Of a stretch of 8,703 nt of DNA, positions 4,918 through 8,703 are shown piece by piece. The stretch spans positions 1 through 8,703 of the forward strand of contig JAHJSX010000171.1 of NCBI GenBank assembly GCA_018830205.1, given 5' to 3'. Made by a program: the position numbers and the translations under genes. Numbering within the stretch: position 1 is the stretch's first letter; each line of letters opens with the position of its first letter. Under the pieces are notes generated by a model that was given only the letters and a program-made list of their open reading frames with translations, had not been told where the DNA came from and did not search any database. Source of the DNA: an archaeon. GTDB lineage: Archaea; Hydrothermarchaeota; Hydrothermarchaeia; Hydrothermarchaeales; Hydrothermarchaeaceae.

Positions 4918-5913
4918 ATGACGGTGGTCACATACTCGCGCAACGTGTTTTTGCCGCTATCTAATGCGTGCCGGAATAAATGCACTTACTGCGGGTTTCG
5001 TTCGAGTGAGCCGACATTGATGGAGCGGAGGGAAGTTCTCTCTTTTCTTGAAGCTGGCCGTAAAGCTGGCGCCAAGGAGGCCCTCTTCACGTTCGGGGAG
5101 CGGCCTGAGAGTAACGAAGGCGTGAGAAAAAAACTTCATGAGTGGGGCTATGGCAGCATGACTGAATACCTTCTAGACTTGTGCAGGGACGCGATTAAGG
5201 CCGGCCTCCTCCCGCACACGAACGCAGGCGCGCTTGAATACGATGAGATGAAAGCCCTGAAAGAAGTGAACGCTAGTTTAGGACTAATGCTTGAAAGCGC
5301 AAGCGAGAGGCTCTGTGAGAGCGGAATGCCCCATGAGCAAAGTCCAGGCAAGAAGCCTGATGTGAGGCTTGCGGTGATTGAGAATGCCGGGCGTCTTGAG
5401 ATTCCATTTACCACCGGCCTTTTAATCGGCATCGGGGAAATCCCCGAAGAGATGCATGCGTCAATCTGGAAGCTAAAGGAGATAAATGAAAAATACGGCC
5501 ACATCCAGGAGGTCATTGTCCAGAATTTCAAGCCAAAGGTTGGGACCCCAATGGAAGGTTCGCCAGAACCTGGCCAAATTGAAATGATAGATGCCGTGAG
5601 GGCTGTGAGGGCAGTCTTGCCCGGCGTGCATGTGCAGGTGCCGCCGAATCTGAATCCCACTAATTGGCCGGTGTTTGTGAAGGAAGGCGCAAGCGATTTG
5701 GGGGGCTTTTCACAGACGACGCATGATTATATAAACCCTGAGGCAGCGTGGCCTTTAATCGATAAGCTGAAAATAATTGCAGGTGAAAACGGCATAACAC
5801 TAAGGGAGCGGCTGCCGATTTATCCGGAATTTATAAAAAGGGGATGGTATGGAGGAGAGACTGGAGAGCTAATCGAAAAGTACGCAAATAAAGAGGGTCT
5901 TGTAAATGAGTGA
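4918..5913 (+). CDS. cofG: FO synthase subunit CofG (radical SAM)
   Basis: CofG is the radical SAM enzyme that closes the 5-deazaflavin ring of FO (7,8-didemethyl-8-hydroxy-5-deazariboflavin), the F420 chromophore, from the CofH product. The 331-residue protein has the cluster-binding CX3CX2C as CRNKCTYCGF (C18, C22, C25), the family motif FTFGERPE (57-64), GLMLES (122-127) and the glycine-rich TTGLLIGIGE (165-174). The C-terminal NLNP-NWP and DLGG-S motifs are also typical. No Shine-Dalgarno sequence precedes ATG 4918, so translation is probably leaderless. It overlaps cofH by 8 bases. Product use: F420 made from FO serves Mtd, encoded about 1.4 kb downstream. Confidence 0.94.
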   Translation: MTVVTYSRNVFLPLSNACRNKCTYCGFRSSEPTLMERREVLSFLEAGRKAGAKEALFTFGERPESNEGVRKKLHEWGYGSMTEYLLDLCRDAIKAGLLPHTNAGALEYDEMKALKEVNASLGLMLESASERLCESGMPHEQSPGKKPDVRLAVIENAGRLEIPFTTGLLIGIGEIPEEMHASIWKLKEINEKYGHIQEVIVQNFKPKVGTPMEGSPEPGQIEMIDAVRAVRAVLPGVHVQVPPNLNPTNWPVFVKEGASDLGGFSQTTHDYINPEAAWPLIDKLKIIAGENGITLRERLPIYPEFIKRGWYGGETGELIEKYANKEGLVNE

Positions 5914-6985
5914 AGTTGATGCGATTTTAAAAAAGGCGCTTGATGGCACACGGCTCACAAAGGAAGATGCGCTTTTGCTTTTGGAAGTAGAAGGTGATGG
6001 CATTCTCGCACTTGGCGCTGCCGCAAGCAGGGTGCGGGAGAGGGCCGTTGGCAATGACGTGACATACATCCTCAACCGCAACATAAACTTCACAAACATT
6101 TGCACAGGGAGCTGCAAGTTCTGCGCATTCCGCAGGAATGCAGGCGACGCAGACGCGTATTTTTTTGATATTGAAAAAATCGTAGAGATGGCAAAAGAAG
6201 CAGAGCGAAGCGGTGCAAGCGAGCTCTGCATCCAGGGAGGTTTGCACCCGGACGTTGGCATTGATTATTACACTGACATGCTGGGGGCACTTAAAAAAAG
6301 CGTGAATATGCACCTGCACGCCTTCTCGCCCATGGAAATCTTTTACGCAAGCAAGAAAAACGGCCACGGAACCAAGGAAACCCTCGCGTTGCTCAGGGAA
6401 GCGGGGCTTGACTCGATTCCAGGCACTGCCGCGGAAATCCTTGTCGAGAGGGTCAGAAAAGAGATATGCCCTGAAAAGCTAAGCGCCGGGGACTGGATAA
6501 AAGTAATAAAAGAGGCGCACACCCAGGGCATGAAGACGACTGCCACCATGCTTTACGGTCATGTTGAATCCGCTGAAGAGCAGGTAGAGCACCTGTCAAT
6601 AATCCGGGACATCCAGGACGAAACCAGAGGATTTACCGAGTTTATCCCCCTTTCGTTTGTTCATTTTAATGCCCCTCTTTATCTATCAGGAGGTGGAAAA
6701 GAGGGCTCCACCGGCATGGATGATTTGAAACTTTTCGCGGTATCGAGGCTTTTCCTTGACAACTTCAAAAACATCCAGGCCTCGTGGGTGAAGCTCGGGC
6801 GAAAGCTCTCACAGGTCGCGCTCTCGTTTGGCGCAAACGACCTCGGGGGCACCCTTGTCGAGGAGAATATCTCTCGTTCTGCTGGAATCAAGATCGATAT
6901 GGTAACAGAACATGAGCTTTTTAGGATAATAAAAAGTGCAGGGAAGGCGCCAGTGAAGCGCGATACGGTTTACTCTCACCAGTAG
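5906..6985 (+). CDS. cofH: FO synthase subunit CofH (radical SAM)
   Basis: CofH joins a tyrosine-derived fragment to 5-amino-6-ribitylaminouracil, the first half of FO synthesis. The 359-residue protein has CX3CX2C as CTGSCKFCAF (C66, C70, C73), CIQGGLHPD (108-116), HLHAFSPMEI (136-145), TTATMLYGHVES and the C-terminal FGANDLGGT. Menaquinone enzymes MqnE and MqnC are close relatives, but the overlapping cofG decides for CofH. The start codon lies inside the end of cofG (8-base overlap), with GAGGG (5893-5897) 8 bases upstream, so translation is coupled and subunit ratio is likely fixed. The 3' end overlaps the convergent cupin gene by 10 bases. In actinobacteria the two subunits are fused as FbiC; here they are separate. 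Confidence 0.94.
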   Translation: MSEVDAILKKALDGTRLTKEDALLLLEVEGDGILALGAAASRVRERAVGNDVTYILNRNINFTNICTGSCKFCAFRRNAGDADAYFFDIEKIVEMAKEAERSGASELCIQGGLHPDVGIDYYTDMLGALKKSVNMHLHAFSPMEIFYASKKNGHGTKETLALLREAGLDSIPGTAAEILVERVRKEICPEKLSAGDWIKVIKEAHTQGMKTTATMLYGHVESAEEQVEHLSIIRDIQDETRGFTEFIPLSFVHFNAPLYLSGGGKEGSTGMDDLKLFAVSRLFLDNFKNIQASWVKLGRKLSQVALSFGANDLGGTLVEENISRSAGIKIDMVTEHELFRIIKSAGKAPVKRDTVYSHQ

Positions 6986-7299
6986 GAGTCATTCTCGCGC
7001 CAGTTGCTTTTGAACACAATCAGTTCGAAGTCCGTTTTTCCATCGTTTTTTACAGAGTGCATATCGTTTGGTTTCGTTATGTAGGTCGCGCCAGGCTTTG
7101 CCTCAAATTCCTCTCCGGCGATTGAGAGCGTGGCCGTTCCCTTCAGGATATAGAAAAATTCTGTCTGGAGACCGTGGTAATGGGGTTTTACCTCGTTTCC
7201 CGGGCCGATTATAACAATCTGCACGAGGCTCCCGCGTCCTAGCTCACTCTCCCCTGCAAGTACCCGCTTTTTGTATCCTGCGCCTTCTATCCAATCCAT
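6976..7299 (-). CDS. Small single-domain cupin protein
   Basis: A 107-residue cupin_2 beta-barrel. Cupin motif 1 is PHYHGLQTEFFYILKG, with metal ligands H40, H42 and E47 and the conserved G54; motif 2 is PNDMHSVKN with H81, so a complete 3-His/1-Glu metal site is present. Such small cupins include sugar-binding, isomerase-like and dioxygenase-like proteins, and the substrate cannot be told from the sequence. The ATG lies 24-31 bases downstream of a TATA-like element on the minus strand and has no ribosome site, so the mRNA is probably leaderless. It is divergent from mtd and convergent with cofH. Its position between F420 genes and mtd is suggestive, but no role in C1 metabolism is shown. Confidence 0.85.
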   Translation of the reverse strand: MDWIEGAGYKKRVLAGESELGRGSLVQIVIIGPGNEVKPHYHGLQTEFFYILKGTATLSIAGEEFEAKPGATYITKPNDMHSVKNDGKTDFELIVFKSNWRENDSYW

Positions 7300-7301
7300 A
7301 A

Positions 7302-7309
7302 TTTATATA
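7302..7309 (+). promoter_or_regulatory. TATA box of mtd
   Basis: TTTATATA, 24-31 bases before ATG 7333, implying transcription starts at or very near the start codon (leaderless mRNA). It lies only 2 bases from the cupin start codon on the other strand. Confidence 0.6.
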
Positions 7310-7322
7310 TAATACAGCACCG

Positions 7323-7330
7323 ATTTAAAA
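7323..7330 (-). promoter_or_regulatory. TATA-like box of the cupin gene
   Basis: On the minus strand this reads TTTTAAAT, 24-31 bases before ATG 7299. It ends 2 bases before the mtd ATG, so initiation complexes for the two genes would compete for the same 33-base gap. Confidence 0.45.
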
Positions 7331-7332
7331 GT

Positions 7333-8136
7333 ATGTGGATTGGAGTTATCAAGACAGGCAACATTGCATCCTCGCTTGTCCTGGAACTGCTCCTTGATGA
7401 GAGGGCAGACCGCAAGAATATCGATGTCCGTGTAGCGACAAGCGGCGCGAAGATGGGGCCGGATGATTGTACAGAGGTCGCAAAACAGATTATAGACTGG
7501 GGCCCCGAGTTGATTTTATACACGACTCCAAATCCTGCGACCCCTGGACCAGCAAAAGTCATCGAAATGCTTTCTGGGCATAGGGCAATCGTAGTGGGTG
7601 ATGCGCCCGGCATAAAGATAAAAGACAAGCTCGATGAGGCAGGAATCGGCTACATTTTCGTGAAAGCCGACTCCATGATTGGCGCGAGGCGCGAGTTCCT
7701 TGACCCGACCGAGATGGCGATATTCAATGGCGATATGCTCAAGGTGCTCGGCGCAACAGGCGCGCTCAAAGTAATCCAGGAAGCGATTGACAGGGCCATT
7801 AATGATAAAAATTATCTCCCAAAGGTCATCATAGACAGCGACACAGCCGTCGCGCGTTCTGGCATTAAAAACCCGTATGCGCGTGCGAAGGCGAAGGCAG
7901 CCTACGAGATGGCTGAAAAAGTGGGTGAGCTGAACGTCAAGGGCTGTTTTATGCAAAAAGACCCCAAGGTTTACATACAGACCGTAGCGTCGGCACACGA
8001 GCTTCTGAGGGCGGCTGCGGCACTTGCTGATGAAGCGCGCGAGATGGAAAAGGCAGCAGACACAGTAGATAGAAGGCCGCACGCGGGAGATGGCAAAACT
8101 CTCAAAAAAGAAAAGCTGAAGGACAAGCCTCAGTGA
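7333..8136 (+). CDS. mtd: F420-dependent methylene-H4MPT dehydrogenase Mtd
   Basis: Mtd reversibly converts methenyl-H4MPT to methylene-H4MPT with reduced F420, in the methyl branch of methanogenesis, methane or alkane oxidation, or the archaeal Wood-Ljungdahl pathway. At 267 residues it is slightly shorter than the roughly 275 usual for methanogens. Family landmarks run throughout: GVIKTGNIASS (4-14), LDERADRKNI (21-30), SGAKMGPDD (37-45), PNPATPGP (66-73), VGDAPGIK (88-95), DSMIGARREFLDP (113-125), MAIFNGDM (128-135), NPYARAKAKAAYEMA (180-194), KGCFMQKDP (203-211) and ASAHELLRAAAALADEARE (219-237). The lysine-rich tail ends KDKPQ. The ATG is probably read from a leaderless mRNA. The stop overlaps the convergent gene at 8130-8408 by 7 bases. 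Its product is the substrate expected for the MetF encoded nearby. Confidence 0.96.
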   Translation: MWIGVIKTGNIASSLVLELLLDERADRKNIDVRVATSGAKMGPDDCTEVAKQIIDWGPELILYTTPNPATPGPAKVIEMLSGHRAIVVGDAPGIKIKDKLDEAGIGYIFVKADSMIGARREFLDPTEMAIFNGDMLKVLGATGALKVIQEAIDRAINDKNYLPKVIIDSDTAVARSGIKNPYARAKAKAAYEMAEKVGELNVKGCFMQKDPKVYIQTVASAHELLRAAAALADEAREMEKAADTVDRRPHAGDGKTLKKEKLKDKPQ

Positions 8137-8408
8137 AGGGCATTTTTTAATGCTTGCGCGCTTTCGTGGTTCATTTTTGCGCCGGCATCGTTTTCGATTT
8201 CGGCCTTGATTTGTTCGATTGTTTTTCCCTCGTCAAGGAAAATGACGGCGTAGCTTGAGGTGGTTGATATGTTGAAGATTGCAATTTTTTCGCCTTCTTT
8301 TGGCTCTCTCCCCTCTGTAGAGGCTTTGATATCGACGTAGGGCAGGAACTCCTCCGGGAGCTTTTTGAACTCTTTTACATCGACGAGGACTGCAATGTAT
8401 TCGCTCAT
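8130..8408 (-). CDS. Conserved-looking small protein of unknown function
   Basis: A 92-residue soluble, mixed alpha/beta protein with no cysteine, signal or membrane segment. Strands are suggested at YIAVLVDV (4-11), EKIAIFNI (40-47) and YAVIFL (53-58), and a helix at KTIEQIKAEIEND (62-74). ATG 8408 is chosen because a TATA-like box lies 24-31 bases upstream and there is no ribosome site; longer in-frame starts as far as 8504 would run through the promoter and are rejected. It converges on mtd, overlapping its stop by 7 bases. No family is recognised. The regular composition and promoter argue that it is a real gene. Confidence 0.65.
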   Translation of the reverse strand: MSEYIAVLVDVKEFKKLPEEFLPYVDIKASTEGREPKEGEKIAIFNISTTSSYAVIFLDEGKTIEQIKAEIENDAGAKMNHESAQALKNALH

Positions 8409-8431
8409 TGTAATTGTTTCAATTTTTACGG

Positions 8432-8439
8432 TATTTAAG
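8432..8439. promoter_or_regulatory. TATA-like box between divergent genes
   Basis: The element reads CTTAAATA on the minus strand, 24-31 bases before ATG 8408, so that gene is probably leaderless. Read on the plus strand it is TATTTAAG, 53-60 bases before ATG 8492, and could also drive the thioredoxin-like gene with a leader of about 30 bases. The minus-strand use is better supported. Confidence 0.4.
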
Positions 8440-8473
8440 GGTTTACTCCAATTCTTCCAAAGGTTAAACATCG

Positions 8474-8488
8474 TCCTCTTTAGGAGGA
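8474..8488 (+). promoter_or_regulatory. Short hairpin holding the ribosome binding site of the thioredoxin-like gene
   Basis: TCCTC (8474-8478) can pair with GAGGA (8484-8488) around a 5-base loop, enclosing most of the AGGAGG ribosome site (8482-8487) that lies 4 bases before ATG 8492. Pairing of this site could reduce translation. A 5-base stem is short and may be incidental. Confidence 0.3.
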
Positions 8489-8491
8489 ACA

Positions 8492-8703
8492 ATGGAAAAA
8501 CCAAAAATAGTGATTCTCGTGGTTGTTTTTGTGGCCCTCGCGGCAGCAGGGGCGTACAATGTTTACATAAATCAGGGGTCGCCCCTTGAGAAGGAACTTG
8601 GCAAAGCGCTTGGGTCAGGAAAGCCCGTGCTTTTGTACTTCCACTCCATGGGCTGTGGGTCCTGCATCGAGCAGGAGGAAATCCTTGTAGAGCTTGAGGG
8701 TGA
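8492..8703 (+). CDS. Membrane-anchored thioredoxin-like protein (3' truncated)
   Basis: The first 70 residues are present; the frame is open at the window end. An N-terminal hydrophobic helix (about 6-26) following K3 and K5 serves as a signal anchor or signal peptide. The thioredoxin-like fold then starts: KPVLLYFHSMGCGSCIEQE, with redox-active C55 and C58 as CGSC after a beta strand. Related proteins act outside the membrane in disulfide exchange, cytochrome or metal-centre maturation, or periplasmic-type reduction; which applies cannot be told from this part. A strong AGGAGG site precedes the ATG. The CGSC active site differs from the CGPC of classical thioredoxin. Confidence 0.82.
   Translation, partial: MEKPKIVILVVVFVALAAAGAYNVYINQGSPLEKELGKALGSGKPVLLYFHSMGCGSCIEQEEILVELEG

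Noticed and set aside
5148..5660. 170-codon open frame on the minus strand inside cofG
   Set aside because: Antisense to a clear radical SAM gene; composition rich in Ser, Pro and Ile typical of a shadow frame, and no start signals.
5927..6367. 146-codon and overlapping 130-codon open frames on the minus strand inside cofH
   Set aside because: Both are antisense to the conserved CofH core and encode no recognisable domain.
5906..6985. Menaquinone enzyme MqnE or MqnC instead of CofH
   Set aside because: These are related radical SAM proteins, but the overlapping cofG and nearby F420-dependent mtd make CofH the consistent choice.
7516..8082. 188-codon open frame on the minus strand inside mtd
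   Set aside because: Antisense to mtd, which matches its family over its whole length; no ribosome site or promoter.
8409..8504. Upstream starts extending the 8130-8408 protein to 124 residues
   Set aside because: The added segment crosses the TATA-like box and reads as untidy basic and hydrophobic sequence; ATG 8408 has the expected promoter spacing.
1..8703. tRNA, rRNA, CRISPR array, insertion sequence or prophage
   Set aside because: No cloverleaf, spaced direct repeats, transposase or integrase motifs, or phage proteins were seen on either strand.

Overview
The window reads as a fragment of an anaerobic archaeal genome. It holds genes for the tetrahydromethanopterin (H4MPT) C1 pathway (mtd), both subunits of the F420 chromophore synthase (cofG, cofH), TATA-type promoters about 25 bases ahead of starts, and several genes that look leaderless. 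The lineage cannot be fixed from this sequence. A metF-type reductase beside mtd and the F420 genes fits groups where MetF is thought to replace Mer (ANME-1 and relatives are the best-known case), but other H4MPT-using archaea are possible.

Layout. (1) 3-473, +: C-terminal part of a COG2187-like phosphotransferase-fold protein, cut by the window edge. (2) 545-1183, +: secreted protein of unknown function behind a clear TATA box. (3) 1297-3742, -: a tight three-gene operon transcribed as HdrC/ferredoxin/MvhD fusion, metV, metF, with a TATA box and an adjacent palindrome at its head. A short unassigned reading frame (1187-1288, -) follows metF. (4) 3904-4422, +: an A/T-rich membrane protein ending in a SHOCT domain, then 4492-4866, +: a stand-alone receiver-domain protein; the two share an identical 15-base promoter element at nearly the same distance from their starts. 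(5) 4918-6985, +: cofG-cofH, overlapping by 8 bases. (6) 6976-7299, -: a small cupin, divergent from (7) 7333-8136, +: mtd, with 33 bases between start codons. (8) 8130-8408, -: a 92-residue protein of unknown function. (9) 8492 to the window end, +: membrane-anchored thioredoxin-like protein, truncated.

How it fits together. CofG and CofH make the F420 chromophore. Mtd uses reduced F420 to interconvert methenyl- and methylene-H4MPT. MetF would catalyse the next step, methylene to methyl, at a flavin. In methanogens Mer does that step with F420; here MetF comes with MetV and an iron-sulfur fusion protein carrying HdrC-, ferredoxin- and MvhD-type cysteine motifs. This resembles a pared-down version of the Moorella MetFV-HdrABC-MvhD complex without local HdrA or HdrB, and it is the most interesting part of the window.

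No tRNA, rRNA, CRISPR array, insertion sequence or transposase was seen. No intergenic stretch exceeds about 160 bases once starts are corrected.
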